DNA of 64,000 bases from Streptomyces sp. TLI_235 (GCA_002300355.1 NSGV01000001.1:2666001-2730000); one strand, 5' to 3'. Shown: positions 17,621-26,969, numbered from the stretch's first letter. Numbers and translations: made by a program. The notes: generated from the letters alone by a model not told the origin.

Positions 17621-20600
17621 GTGCAGGGACGTTTCAAGAGGGGCAGCGGCGCCGCGGGTGACCCGGAGTCGCGCGAGCCAGTGGCCGGCCCACACCAGGC
17701 AGTGCCCACCGCAGGCCAGGCCGACAGGCCGGCCGGCGGCACCGCCGAGCCGGCCGACGACACGATCACGGACGGCCACGACACGGACGGAAGGCAATCC
17801 GGCCGGTCGCGGCTGCGCAGCACGCTCAACTACCGCCGGGCGACCGGCCTCAACAGATTCGCGCTGCGCAACTGGCGCATCCGTACGCGCCTGATCGCGC
17901 TGCTGCTGCTCCCCGTGATGGTCGCGCTCGTCCTCGGCGGCCTGCGTGTGCAGACCTCGATGGAGAACTCCCGCCAGCTCGCCCAGATGACCGACCTCGC
18001 GGACCTGGCCCGTCGGGCGACCGCGCTGGCCGACGCCCTGGAGACCGAGCGCGACATCAGCGCCGGCCCGCTGACGGCCAAGCCGAACGAGCGGCAGGAC
18101 CCGGACGTCCAGGACGCGCAGAAGAACACCGACCAGCTGAGCAAGGCCTTCGCCACCAGTGCCGACAAGTTCGACGAGCTCGACCTCGCCGGTGGAAAGG
18201 CGCTGCTGCTGCAGGTCCGCAAGGACCTCAACCAGCTGTCGGAGGCGCGCGGCTCCGCGTACACCAACATCGACAACATTCAGGCCACCGTCCTGAACTA
18301 CGACGTGATCATCAAGGGTCTCATCGGCATCACCGAGGAGATCGCGATCGCGTCGAACTCGACCGAGCTGATCAAGATCACCCGGGCGCTCAGCCAGTTC
18401 GCGCTGTCCAAGGAGAACGCGTCCATGCAGCGCGCGCTGATCTCCGCCGCGCTGGCCCGCCCCGGCAAGGCCGACCTCTCCCCCTCGGACGAGACCTTCG
18501 GTATCCGCCTCCAGGTCTCCGAGGAGAGCGCGCTCGCGAACTTCACCGCCATCTACGGTGACGAAGAGGCCCGCAAGAAGCGCTCCAGCCTGAGCTTCAA
18601 CCAGACGATCGCGGACACCGACCGGTACACCCAGCAGGTGCTGAACACCAACGGCATCCGGCAGACCGACCCGCGCACCTACACCGACTGGTACGACGCC
18701 GCCAGCGTCAAGATCAACGCCGAGCAGCGGATCGAGACCCAGCTACTCGAGGACCTCGACGGCAAGGCCCAGAAGCTGCAGTCCGACGCCGACACCGAGG
18801 CGCTGGTCAACGCCGCGCTGATCGCCGTCGTCCTCATCGTCGCCATCGCCGGCGCCGCGATCGTGGCCCGCTCGATGGTGCGCTCGCTGACCCGTCTGCA
18901 GACCGCGGCCGAGGACGTCGCCGAGCGGCGACTGCCCGAGCTGGTCAAGACCCTCTCCGAGAGCGACCCGCACGACGTCGACGTCACCGTCGAACCCGTC
19001 GGCGTCGACTCGGCGGACGAGATCGGCCACGTGGCCTCCGCGTTCGACATGGTGCACCGCGAGGCCGTCCGCCTCGCCGCCGAGCAGGCCCTGCTGCGAG
19101 GCAACATCAACGCGATGTTCACCAACCTGTCGCGCCGCAGCCAGGGCCTCATCCAGCGCCAGCTGTCGCTCATCTCCGAGCTGGAGAGCCGCGAGGCCGA
19201 CCCGGACCAGCTGGCCAGCCTCTTCAAGCTGGACCACCTGGCGACCCGTATGCGCCGCAACGGTGAGAACCTCCTCGTCCTCGCCGGTGAGGACCCGGGC
19301 CGTCGCTGGACCCGCCCCGTCCCGCTGGTCGACGTGCTCCGCGCCGCCGCCTCCGAGGTGGAGCAGTACGAGCGCATCGAACTCGCCGCGGTGCCGTCGA
19401 CCGAGGTCGCCGGCCGCGTCGTCAACGACCTCGTCCACCTCCTCGCCGAGCTGCTCGAGAACGCGACCTCGTTCTCCAGCCCGCAGACCCGCGTCCGGGT
19501 CACCGGCCACGCGCTGCCCGACGGCCGCGTGCTGGTCGAGATCCACGACACCGGCATCGGCCTCAGCCCGGACGACCTCGCGGACATCAACGAGCGCCTC
19601 GCGAGCCCGCCCACCGTCGACGTCTCCGTCTCCCGCCGCATGGGCCTCTTCGTGGTCGGCCGCCTGTCCCTGCGACACGGCATCCGCATCCAGCTGCGCC
19701 CCAGCGACTCCGGCGGCACCACCGCGCTCGTCATGCTCCCGGTGGACGTCACCAACTCCGCCGGCCGCCCCGGCCAGCGTCCCGGTGGCGGTGCCCACCA
19801 GGGCGGCAAGTCCGGCCGCGGCCTCGGCCCGACCCCGCGTCAGCAGGGCCGTGCCAGTGCCGCCGAGGCGCTGGCCGGCCGGGCCGCCGCCGCGCTCGGC
19901 CAGGCGCCGGCCGGTGCTCCGGCCCGTCCGCAGCTCGGCCAGGGCCCGCAGGGCGGTGCGCCCCAGCAGCCGCAGGGCGGCCGTCCGGGCGGCGGCCTGC
20001 CGACCCGCGAGGTCGGCCAGGCGCTCAACGAGACCCCCGCGCCCCAGCACAACCAGCCCCAGCAGGGTCAGCAGGCCCCGCAGGGTCTGCTGGGCCAGGC
20101 CCGGCGGGTGCCGGGCGCGTCCGGCGCCCCCGGTGTCCAGGGCGGACCCGGTGGTCCGGGTGCCCAGGGCGGCCTGCCGCGCCGCGGCCCGGGCCCGGAG
20201 CAGGGCCCCGGCGGCCGTGCCCCGATGCCCGAGCGTCCGCGCCCGGAGTCCGGTCGGCCCGGCCAGGGCGGCCGTCCGGCGGGTCCCGGTCCGCAGGGCC
20301 AGCAGCGCCCGCAGGCGCCGCTGCCGCAGGCCGGCCCGGCCGAGCCGAACGCGGTCGAGTCCACGGTGCAGTTCGGCCGGCCGCGCTTCGAGGCCAGCGA
20401 CATCGACCCGCGCGACCCGCTGGGCCTCGGCCTGGTGGAGCCGGTGCTGCCGGACCCGTCGCAGCAGCCCGGCGGCCAGCCGTTCGGGCAGCAGGTGCCG
20501 CAGCAGCAGCCCCAGCAGCAGCCGATGGCGCTGCCGACCGGCCCCGGTCCGGAGGACACCCAGCAGTGGTTCCGCCCGGAGGACGGCGGCCAGGCCTCGC

Positions 20601-21181
20601 AGCAGCAGGCCCGCCCGCGCCCGCCGCAGTACCAGCCGCAGCGTCCCGGCACCACGGCGCCGGAACTCCCGCAGCAGCAGGCCCCGCAGGCTCCGCGCCG
20701 GCAGCAGGCCCCGCAGGGTCCCCGTCAGCAGCAGGCTCCGCAGCAGCAGCGCCCGCAGGCGCCGCAGCAGCCGGCCGGCCCGCAGGGCGGCCCGCAGCGT
20801 CCGGGCCCGCAGGGCGCGCCGCAGCGGCCCGGTCCGCAGGGTGAGCCGCGCCTCCGCGAGGCCCCGGACGCCCCGTGGCGTCCGTCGGCCAACGACGAGC
20901 GCTGGCGCCGTGCCGAGCAGGTGCGCGAGCCCTCGACCAGCGGTCTGACCACTTCGGGTCTGCCGCGCCGTACCCCGCAGGCCAACCTGGTCTCCGGCAC
21001 CGCCGAGTCGGCGCCGCTGACCGGCCCGCAGGTCTCGCGCAGCCCGGAGGAGGTGCGCGGCCGGCTCACCAACCTGCGCCGCGGCATCCAGCAGGGCCGC
21101 CAGGCAGGTCAGGGCCAGAACACCTCCGGCCGCCAGCAGCAGGGCTTCGACGGCTTCGGCCAGAACCACCAGGAGCGTTGA
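17621..21181 (+). CDS. cvnA1: Conservon sensor kinase-like protein CvnA, first conservon
   Basis: CvnA is the membrane sensor that starts each Streptomyces conservon. This 1186-residue protein has a Gly/Pro-rich cytoplasmic start, TM1 (about 91-110), a long extracytoplasmic helical sensor region of the nitrate/nitrite-sensor type, TM2 (about 397-418), HAMP, a dimerisation stretch with LDHLATRMRRNGENLLVLAG (535-557), and a HATPase domain with LLAELLENATSFSS (N box) and DTGIGL (G1). The last 450 or so residues are a disordered Gln/Pro/Gly-rich tail ending in SPEEVRGRLTNLRRG. I start at GTG 17621 (MQGRFKRGS); a GTG at 17537 would add 28 residues without better support. First gene of cvnABCD. Confidence 0.9.
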   Translation: MQGRFKRGSGAAGDPESREPVAGPHQAVPTAGQADRPAGGTAEPADDTITDGHDTDGRQSGRSRLRSTLNYRRATGLNRFALRNWRIRTRLIALLLLPVMVALVLGGLRVQTSMENSRQLAQMTDLADLARRATALADALETERDISAGPLTAKPNERQDPDVQDAQKNTDQLSKAFATSADKFDELDLAGGKALLLQVRKDLNQLSEARGSAYTNIDNIQATVLNYDVIIKGLIGITEEIAIASNSTELIKITRALSQFALSKENASMQRALISAALARPGKADLSPSDETFGIRLQVSEESALANFTAIYGDEEARKKRSSLSFNQTIADTDRYTQQVLNTNGIRQTDPRTYTDWYDAASVKINAEQRIETQLLEDLDGKAQKLQSDADTEALVNAALIAVVLIVAIAGAAIVARSMVRSLTRLQTAAEDVAERRLPELVKTLSESDPHDVDVTVEPVGVDSADEIGHVASAFDMVHREAVRLAAEQALLRGNINAMFTNLSRRSQGLIQRQLSLISELESREADPDQLASLFKLDHLATRMRRNGENLLVLAGEDPGRRWTRPVPLVDVLRAAASEVEQYERIELAAVPSTEVAGRVVNDLVHLLAELLENATSFSSPQTRVRVTGHALPDGRVLVEIHDTGIGLSPDDLADINERLASPPTVDVSVSRRMGLFVVGRLSLRHGIRIQLRPSDSGGTTALVMLPVDVTNSAGRPGQRPGGGAHQGGKSGRGLGPTPRQQGRASAAEALAGRAAAALGQAPAGAPARPQLGQGPQGGAPQQPQGGRPGGGLPTREVGQALNETPAPQHNQPQQGQQAPQGLLGQARRVPGASGAPGVQGGPGGPGAQGGLPRRGPGPEQGPGGRAPMPERPRPESGRPGQGGRPAGPGPQGQQRPQAPLPQAGPAEPNAVESTVQFGRPRFEASDIDPRDPLGLGLVEPVLPDPSQQPGGQPFGQQVPQQQPQQQPMALPTGPGPEDTQQWFRPEDGGQASQQQARPRPPQYQPQRPGTTAPELPQQQAPQAPRRQQAPQGPRQQQAPQQQRPQAPQQPAGPQGGPQRPGPQGAPQRPGPQGEPRLREAPDAPWRPSANDERWRRAEQVREPSTSGLTTSGLPRRTPQANLVSGTAESAPLTGPQVSRSPEEVRGRLTNLRRGIQQGRQAGQGQNTSGRQQQGFDGFGQNHQER

Positions 21182-21605
21182 GTTGAGTCAGATGAGCCAG
21201 GCCGCACAGAACCTGAACTGGCTGATCACCAATTTCGTGGACAACACCCCCGGGGTGTCGCACACGGTGGTGGTCTCCGCCGACGGTCTCCTGCTGTGCA
21301 TGTCCGAGGGCTTCCCCCGGGACCGCGCCGACCAGCTCGCCGCCGTCGCCTCCGGTCTCACCTCGCTGACCTCCGGCGCCAGCCGGATCTTCGAGGGCGG
21401 CGACGTCAACCAGACCGTCGTCGAGATGGAGCGCGGTTTCCTCTTCCTCATGGCGGTCAGTGACGGCTCCGCCCTCGCCGTCCTCGCCGCCCCCGACTCC
21501 GACATCGGCCTGGTCGGCTACGAGATGGCACTTCTCGTCGACCGCGCCGGCGCCGTCCTCACCCCCGCCCTCCGGGCAGAACTGCAGGGCAGCCTGCTGC
21601 ACTGA
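21163..21605 (+). repeat. 443-bp direct repeat spanning cvnB, copy 1
   Basis: Bases 21163-21605 match 26527-26969 with no difference that I could find by reading both. The block begins in the last codons of cvnA (GAACCACCAGGAGCG) and ends exactly at the cvnB stop; immediately outside, the sequences differ. Confidence 0.95.
21183..21605 (+). CDS. cvnB1: Roadblock/LC7 protein CvnB, first conservon
   Basis: The 140-residue Roadblock/LC7 domain protein (NLNWLITNFVDNTPGVSHTVVVSADGLLLCMSEGF...) is of the kind that regulates small GTPases, here CvnD, by analogy with MglB acting on MglA. The start is a TTG at 21183: AGGAG at 21171-21175 is 7 bases before it, whereas the ATG at 21192 would be 16 bases away. 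It begins one base after the cvnA1 stop. The whole gene is identical, base for base, to the copy at 26547-26969. Confidence 0.92.
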   Translation: MSQMSQAAQNLNWLITNFVDNTPGVSHTVVVSADGLLLCMSEGFPRDRADQLAAVASGLTSLTSGASRIFEGGDVNQTVVEMERGFLFLMAVSDGSALAVLAAPDSDIGLVGYEMALLVDRAGAVLTPALRAELQGSLLH

Positions 21606-21742
21606 ATTCCCGACCCCCGAAATGCGCCCGGCCCGCCCGGCCGGGCGCACCGACCATCGGCCGCCCCCGGGTGGCCGACCGCCTCAGCCGGCACCGTCCG
21701 GCTGGAACCCCGCTGCGAACGGCGGCAGCACGAGGAGGACCT

Positions 21743-22195
21743 ATGACCCCGCCCCCGACACCGGCCGGCTCGTACGGCAACGGGTACGGCAGTGGCTACG
21801 GCGGCCAGCAGGCCGGCGGCTACGGTGGGCAGCAGCAGTCCGGCGGCTACGAGCAGCAGCCGCTCGTCCGTCCGTACGCGATGACCGGCGGCCGCACCCG
21901 GCCGCGGTACCAGCTGGCGATCGAGGCGCTGATCTCGACCACCGGCTCGGCCGAGCGCTCCGGCGGTCTGCTGCCGGAGCACGCCCGGATCGTCGGACTC
22001 TGCCGCGAGGTCAAGTCCGTCGCGGAGATCTCGGCCCTGGCCGGTGTCCCGCTCGGTGTCGCCCGTATTCTCGTCGCCGACCTGGCCGAGGCCGGCCTGG
22101 TCACCATCCACCAGCCCGCTGCTGCGGGCGAGTCCGGCGGTGCGCCTGACGTCACGCTGCTCGAAAGGGTCCTCAGTGGACTTCGCAAGCTCTAA
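21743..22195 (+). CDS. cvnC1: DUF742 protein CvnC, first conservon
   Basis: The 150-residue protein has a Gly/Gln/Tyr-rich disordered start (residues 9-40) followed by the DUF742 winged-helix-like domain: PYAMTGGRTRPRYQLAIEAL, HARIVGLCREVKSVAEISAL, GVARILVADLAEAGLVTIH and VTLLERVLSGLRKL. The domain is suited to protein-protein contact inside the CvnABCD complex; DNA binding is not shown. ATG 21743 follows GAGGAGG. It overlaps cvnD1 by 20 bases. Its C-terminal 16 codons lie within the segment identical to the second conservon; the rest has diverged. Confidence 0.9.
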   Translation: MTPPPTPAGSYGNGYGSGYGGQQAGGYGGQQQSGGYEQQPLVRPYAMTGGRTRPRYQLAIEALISTTGSAERSGGLLPEHARIVGLCREVKSVAEISALAGVPLGVARILVADLAEAGLVTIHQPAAAGESGGAPDVTLLERVLSGLRKL

Positions 22196-22761
22196 CGCGG
22201 CCGCCCCCAGCCGCGCCACCACCTCCGCGAAGATCGTCGTCGCCGGCGGCTTCGGAGTCGGCAAGACCACCCTCGTCGGCGCCGTCTCCGAGATCAACCC
22301 CCTGCGCACCGAAGCCGTCATGACCAGCGCCAGCGCCGGCATCGACGACCTCAGCCACGTCTCCGGCAAGACCACCACCACGGTCGCCATGGACTTCGGC
22401 CGCATCACCCTCGACGAAGACCTGATCCTCTACCTGTTCGGCACCCCCGGCCAGGACCGCTTCTGGTTCATGTGGGACGACCTCGTCCGCGGCGCCATCG
22501 GCGCCGTCGTCCTCGTCGACACCCGCCGCCTCGCCGACTGCTTCCCCGCACTCGACTACTTCGAGAACTCCGGGCTCCCCTTCGTCGTCGCCCTCAACGG
22601 CTTCGACGGACACCAGCCCCACACCCCCGACGAGGTCCGCGAAGCACTCCAACTCGGACCCGACACCCCCATCATCACCCTCGACGCCCGACGCCGGGAC
22701 AGCGCCAAGAGCGCCCTCATCACCCTCGTCGAGCACGCCCTCCTGGCCCGCCTCCGCTAGG
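22148..22761 (+). repeat. 614-bp direct repeat spanning the cvnC end and cvnD, copy 1
   Basis: Bases 22148-22761 match 27750-28363 with no difference found. The block covers the last 16 codons of cvnC and all of cvnD, and stops one base after the stop codon. Confidence 0.95.
22176..22760 (+). CDS. cvnD1: Small GTPase CvnD, first conservon
   Basis: The 194-residue MglA-like GTP-binding protein, predicted output of the conservon, has P-loop GGFGVGKTT (24-32), FGTPGQDRFWFMWDDL (switch II region) and the guanine-specificity motif NGFD in place of NKxD. GTG 22176 has GAAAGGG upstream and lies inside the end of cvnC1, so translation is coupled. Sequence and product are identical to cvnD2 (27778-28362). 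No P450 gene (cvnE) follows; a strong hairpin does. Confidence 0.93.
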   Translation: MDFASSNAAAPSRATTSAKIVVAGGFGVGKTTLVGAVSEINPLRTEAVMTSASAGIDDLSHVSGKTTTTVAMDFGRITLDEDLILYLFGTPGQDRFWFMWDDLVRGAIGAVVLVDTRRLADCFPALDYFENSGLPFVVALNGFDGHQPHTPDEVREALQLGPDTPIITLDARRRDSAKSALITLVEHALLARLR

Positions 22762-23131
22762 GACAGGAACCCAGGACGATGATGCCGCGCGCCCGCTCCG
22801 GTGCCCTGACGGGCACGGGAGCGGGCGCGCGTTTCTCCGTCCATAACAGTTCGGTAGGCATTTCGAGATCAACAGCGACACAGCGTGAGGATTTCGATCC
22901 ACTGTGCACTGTCGACCTTTCGTTTGGTCCCAAACTGCCCCCAAATGTCCGATTTGTTCAGCGCGTCTCGGGCACGGAGAGCTGTTTGTCCCGCATCCCT
23001 GCACGTGCTGAAATTCCAGCTACCCCGTAGTCACCCCATATGGCAGTTCCACCCAGCAGCGGGCTGCGGCCGGCGGGGGTAGCCGCTGGATTGATTCATG
23101 GCCGCACCATCGGCCGAGAGGTTGTTGTCGA
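22762..23131. other. Intergenic region between the two conservons
   Basis: This 370-bp region has the cvnD1 terminator at its left end and an AT-richer part at about 22840-23060 that probably carries the cvnA2 promoter. I see no convincing -10/-35 pair and no gene. Confidence 0.5.
22787..22838 (+). terminator. Terminator of conservon 1
   Basis: A two-part hairpin: an outer 13-bp stem (22787-22799 with 22818-22830), a G-G mismatch, then an inner 6-bp stem GTGCCC/GGGCAC. It is followed by GTTTCTCC. Confidence 0.8.
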
Positions 23132-26100
23132 GTGAGGCGTAAGCAGCCAGACACCCCGCAGCGGCGGTCCGAGCCCCGCCAGAACGAGTCGGGACCCGGC
23201 GGTCAGGCACCGGCCGGCTTCTCCGCGTTCACGGCGGCCGAGGACCGACCGCAGCCGCGCGGCACCGCCGCGCCGCCGCCCCAGATACTCAGCGGCCCGG
23301 GCAATCGCCCGGGCAGCGCCCCGGGGCCGGCCGGCAGGCCGGGCTCCGGCGAGTCGGGTGACGACGGCGGCGGCCGGTACGAGTTCCTGGCCCCCCGGAA
23401 CTGGCGCGTGCCGACCCGACTGATCGCCATTCTGCTCGTGCCGGTCATCATCGGCCTGGTCTTCGGCGGCCTGCGCGTCAACACCTCGCTGGACGACTTC
23501 CACAAGGCCGACCGCGCGGTGAAGACCGCGAAGCTCGCGCACGCCGCGACCGACCTCGCGGACGCCCTGGAGAACGAGCGCGACCTCTCGATCGTGCCGC
23601 TCCTGACCGGCTCCGACCCGCAGGGCCGGCTCGGTGAGCTCCGCAAGAAGACCGACGACTCCCTCAAGGCGTACAACACGGCCTACGGCAAGATCTCCGA
23701 CGACGAGACGCTCAAGCGCCGCGACGCGGCCTTCCAGCAGCTCGTCGTCTTCCTCCCGCACCTGCGCGAGAACGCCTACAAGCCGGAGCTGCTCGCCTCC
23801 GCCACCCAGGCCGCCTACTCGGTGATGTTCGCCCCGCTGCTGGCCATCGACAACTCCGTCGGCTTCGGCAGCTCCAGCGTCACCAGCAAGGGCCGCGCGA
23901 TCTACGCCATGTCGCTGGCCAAGGCCTCCGCCTCGACCCAGCGTGCGCTGATGATCAACCTGCTCGCCGGCATCGCCCAGGGCACCGTCAGCCGGTACGA
24001 GAACCAGGAACTGATCATCTCGCTCCTGGTGGCGAGCAAGCTCGAGACCACCGCCATCAGCGAGTTCTCCACCGGCTCCACCGCCGACGACGCCAAGGTC
24101 TTCGCGGACGCCCTGGTCGCCCAGGCCGCGGCCGACCAGCGCGCCCCGCTGCGGATGCCCGACAACCAGACCATCCCGACCGTCAACGGCCTGATGAACA
24201 TCGGCCTGGCCTACTCCGACGCCGCCATGCGCGGCCAGCAGGACGGCAAGGACGCGGCGGAGAAGCTCTTCGAGAACGCGAAGAACGCCGGTCTGACCGT
24301 CCAGAACTGGAACCAGGCCTCCGCCGGTCACATGAACGCCCTGCGCGCCACGGAATCCGCGCTGCTGAACGAGGTCGTCGGCGACGCGCAGAACATCAAG
24401 GACCGCGCCCAGACCGACGCCTTCCTCAACTCCGGCATCGTGATCGCCGCACTGGCGCTCGCCGGTCTGCTCACCGGCTTCATCGCCCGCTCGATGATCC
24501 TCGGTATGCGCACCCTGAACACCGCCGCGCTGGACATCGCCAACCACCGTCTGCCCGACCTGGTCGAGAAGCTCTCCAAGACCGACCCGGACCGGGTCGA
24601 CACCTCGGTCGAGCCGATCCCGCTGCGCGGCAAGGACGAGATCGGCGAGGTCGCCCGAGCCTTCGACCAGGTCCACGCGCAGGCGGTGTCGCTCGCCGCC
24701 GAGCAGGCCCTGCTCCGAGGCAACCTGAACGCGATCTTCTCCAACCTGTCGCGCCGCAGCCAGAGCCTGATCCAGCGCCAGCTGGCGCTGATCACCGACC
24801 TGGAGAACAACGAGGCCGACCCGGACCAGCTGGAGAACCTCTTCAAGCTGGACCACCTGGCGACCCGTATGCGCCGCAACGGTGAGAACCTCCTCGTCCT
24901 CGCGGGCGAGGAGCCCGGCCGCCGCTGGAACACCCCCGTCCCGCTGGTCGACGTGCTCCGCGCCGCCGCCTCCGAGGTGGAGCAGTACGAGCGCGTCGAA
25001 CTCTCCGGCATCCCGGAGGCCGAGGTCGTCGGCGCCGCGGTGACCGACCTCGTCCACCTGCTCGCCGAGCTGCTGGAGAACGCCACCACGTTCTCCAGCC
25101 CGCAGACCCGGGTCCTGGTCAACGCCACCCGTCTGCCGGACGGCCGCGTCCTGGTCGAGATCCACGACAAGGGCATCGGCCTCACCGCCGACGACTTCGC
25201 GGAGATCAACGAGAAGCTGGCCGAGCCGCCCACGGTCGACGCCACCATCTCCCGCCGCATGGGCCTCTTCGTGGTCGGCCGGCTGTCCCAGCGGCACGAC
25301 ATCCGCGTGCAGCTGCGCCCGTCCGGCGAGTCCGCCGGCACCACCTCGCTGGTCATGCTCCCGGTGGGCCTGACCCAGATGAACGCCGCGCCGGAGCCGG
25401 AAGAGCAGTTCACCGTCTCCCGGATCTTCTCCGAGCAGGAGCCCACCCAGGCCTGGCAGGAGGACTGGAGCCAGCGCAGCGCCGCCGAGCTCGGCTTCGA
25501 CGACCACCTGACCGGTGCCGGCGCCGGCGGCTTCAGCCCCGCGCTGGAGTCCATGCAGCGCACGCAGCGCCGCCGCGCCGCCGCGCTGGAGCCCGGCAGC
25601 CCGGACGACGTCATCGACGCCGAGGCGATCGAGACGACCGAGGGCCCGTACGCCGACGAGTACCAGCCCCAGGGCTACGACCAGGCCGGCTACCAGGACC
25701 AGGGCTACGCCCAGGACCAGTACGGCCAGGACGGCTACGACCAGTACCAGGGCCAGTACGAGCAGGGCGGCTACCAGGAGCAGCAGCCCTACGGCGGCCA
25801 GGACCAGTACGGCCAGGACGGCTACGACCAGTACCAGGGCCAGTACGACCGGGGCGGCTACCAGGGCATCCCGCAGCAGCAGGGCCCCCAGGAGGACGCC
25901 TACCAGCCGTACGGCTACGGCGAGGCCGACCGGCCCGCCGGGCACCCGTACGGGGCCGAGGAGCCGCCTGCGCTGCCCCCGGCGCCCGCGTCCGGCGGCG
26001 GCCTGCCGCAGCGGCGCCCGGGCCAGCAGCTGGCCGGCGGTGGCGCCGGTGGCGGCGGCGGTGCCGCTGCCTTCGGCGGCGGCGAGGAGAAGCCGAACTG

Positions 26101-26545
26101 GTTCACCGGTGCCAAGGACACCTCCGACTCCGAGGAGAACCGCGGCCACGACGTGTCCGCGCTCGGCGGCTACGGCCCGACCGGCCCGACCACGTCGAGC
26201 GCCTGGCAGTCCGCCAACGACGGCGGCTGGCAGCGGGCCGAGCAGGTCCGCGAGCCCTCGACCAGCGGCACCACCCAGGCGGGTCTGCCGCGCCGGGTGC
26301 CCAAGCAGAACCTCGTGCCCGGCAACGCCAAGCCGACTCCGCAGGAAGGCCCGCAGGTCTCCCGCAACCCGGAGGAGGTGCGCGGCCGGCTCACCAACCT
26401 GCGCCGCGGCGTCGAGCAGGGACGCAGCGCCGGCGGTGACCCGGGGGCCACCGGCAGCTTCCGCTTCGACCCGAACCAGGGTCGCGGCAGCAACCAGAAC
26501 AGCAGCACCGATCTCTTCGGCGGCTCGAACCACCAGGAGCGTTGA
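23132..26545 (+). CDS. cvnA2: Conservon sensor kinase-like protein CvnA, second conservon
   Basis: The 1137-residue paralogue of CvnA1 has the same plan: TM1 (about 97-116), extracytoplasmic sensor region, TM2 (about 434-455), HAMP, FKLDHLATRMRRNGENLLVL (about 570), HATPase motifs LLAELLENATTFSS (about 645) and DKGIGL (about 679), and a disordered tail. The sensor half is strongly diverged from CvnA1, so the signal is probably different, while the kinase core is close. The tail is rich in Tyr/Gln/Gly with a 51-bp tandem-type repeat (DQYGQDGYDQYQGQY twice) and ends NPEEVRGRLTNLRRG. GTG start 23132 has GAGG about 10 bases before it. Confidence 0.9.
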   Translation: MRRKQPDTPQRRSEPRQNESGPGGQAPAGFSAFTAAEDRPQPRGTAAPPPQILSGPGNRPGSAPGPAGRPGSGESGDDGGGRYEFLAPRNWRVPTRLIAILLVPVIIGLVFGGLRVNTSLDDFHKADRAVKTAKLAHAATDLADALENERDLSIVPLLTGSDPQGRLGELRKKTDDSLKAYNTAYGKISDDETLKRRDAAFQQLVVFLPHLRENAYKPELLASATQAAYSVMFAPLLAIDNSVGFGSSSVTSKGRAIYAMSLAKASASTQRALMINLLAGIAQGTVSRYENQELIISLLVASKLETTAISEFSTGSTADDAKVFADALVAQAAADQRAPLRMPDNQTIPTVNGLMNIGLAYSDAAMRGQQDGKDAAEKLFENAKNAGLTVQNWNQASAGHMNALRATESALLNEVVGDAQNIKDRAQTDAFLNSGIVIAALALAGLLTGFIARSMILGMRTLNTAALDIANHRLPDLVEKLSKTDPDRVDTSVEPIPLRGKDEIGEVARAFDQVHAQAVSLAAEQALLRGNLNAIFSNLSRRSQSLIQRQLALITDLENNEADPDQLENLFKLDHLATRMRRNGENLLVLAGEEPGRRWNTPVPLVDVLRAAASEVEQYERVELSGIPEAEVVGAAVTDLVHLLAELLENATTFSSPQTRVLVNATRLPDGRVLVEIHDKGIGLTADDFAEINEKLAEPPTVDATISRRMGLFVVGRLSQRHDIRVQLRPSGESAGTTSLVMLPVGLTQMNAAPEPEEQFTVSRIFSEQEPTQAWQEDWSQRSAAELGFDDHLTGAGAGGFSPALESMQRTQRRRAAALEPGSPDDVIDAEAIETTEGPYADEYQPQGYDQAGYQDQGYAQDQYGQDGYDQYQGQYEQGGYQEQQPYGGQDQYGQDGYDQYQGQYDRGGYQGIPQQQGPQEDAYQPYGYGEADRPAGHPYGAEEPPALPPAPASGGGLPQRRPGQQLAGGGAGGGGGAAAFGGGEEKPNWFTGAKDTSDSEENRGHDVSALGGYGPTGPTTSSAWQSANDGGWQRAEQVREPSTSGTTQAGLPRRVPKQNLVPGNAKPTPQEGPQVSRNPEEVRGRLTNLRRGVEQGRSAGGDPGATGSFRFDPNQGRGSNQNSSTDLFGGSNHQER
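25711..25848 (+). repeat. Direct repeat inside the CvnA2 tail
   Basis: A 51-bp segment starting at 25711 recurs without change at 25798 (period 87 bp, 29 codons), encoding DQYGQDGYDQYQGQY within a Tyr/Gln/Gly-rich low-complexity tail. It lies in frame and so lengthens the tail without disrupting the gene. Confidence 0.85.
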
Positions 26546-26969
26546 GTTGAGTCAGATGAGCCAGGCCGCACAGAACCTGAACTGGCTGATCACCAATTTC
26601 GTGGACAACACCCCCGGGGTGTCGCACACGGTGGTGGTCTCCGCCGACGGTCTCCTGCTGTGCATGTCCGAGGGCTTCCCCCGGGACCGCGCCGACCAGC
26701 TCGCCGCCGTCGCCTCCGGTCTCACCTCGCTGACCTCCGGCGCCAGCCGGATCTTCGAGGGCGGCGACGTCAACCAGACCGTCGTCGAGATGGAGCGCGG
26801 TTTCCTCTTCCTCATGGCGGTCAGTGACGGCTCCGCCCTCGCCGTCCTCGCCGCCCCCGACTCCGACATCGGCCTGGTCGGCTACGAGATGGCACTTCTC
26901 GTCGACCGCGCCGGCGCCGTCCTCACCCCCGCCCTCCGGGCAGAACTGCAGGGCAGCCTGCTGCACTGA
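26527..26969 (+). repeat. 443-bp direct repeat spanning cvnB, copy 2
   Basis: Partner of 21163-21605, at an offset of 5364 bases, identical throughout. Confidence 0.95.
26547..26969 (+). CDS. cvnB2: Roadblock/LC7 protein CvnB, second conservon
   Basis: This gene is identical in DNA and in its 140-residue product to cvnB1, including the AGGAG ribosome site and the TTG start one base after the cvnA stop. The role is the same: presumed regulator of the CvnD GTPase. As the two CvnB proteins cannot differ, any specificity between conservons must come from CvnA and CvnC or from expression. Confidence 0.92.
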   Translation: MSQMSQAAQNLNWLITNFVDNTPGVSHTVVVSADGLLLCMSEGFPRDRADQLAAVASGLTSLTSGASRIFEGGDVNQTVVEMERGFLFLMAVSDGSALAVLAAPDSDIGLVGYEMALLVDRAGAVLTPALRAELQGSLLH

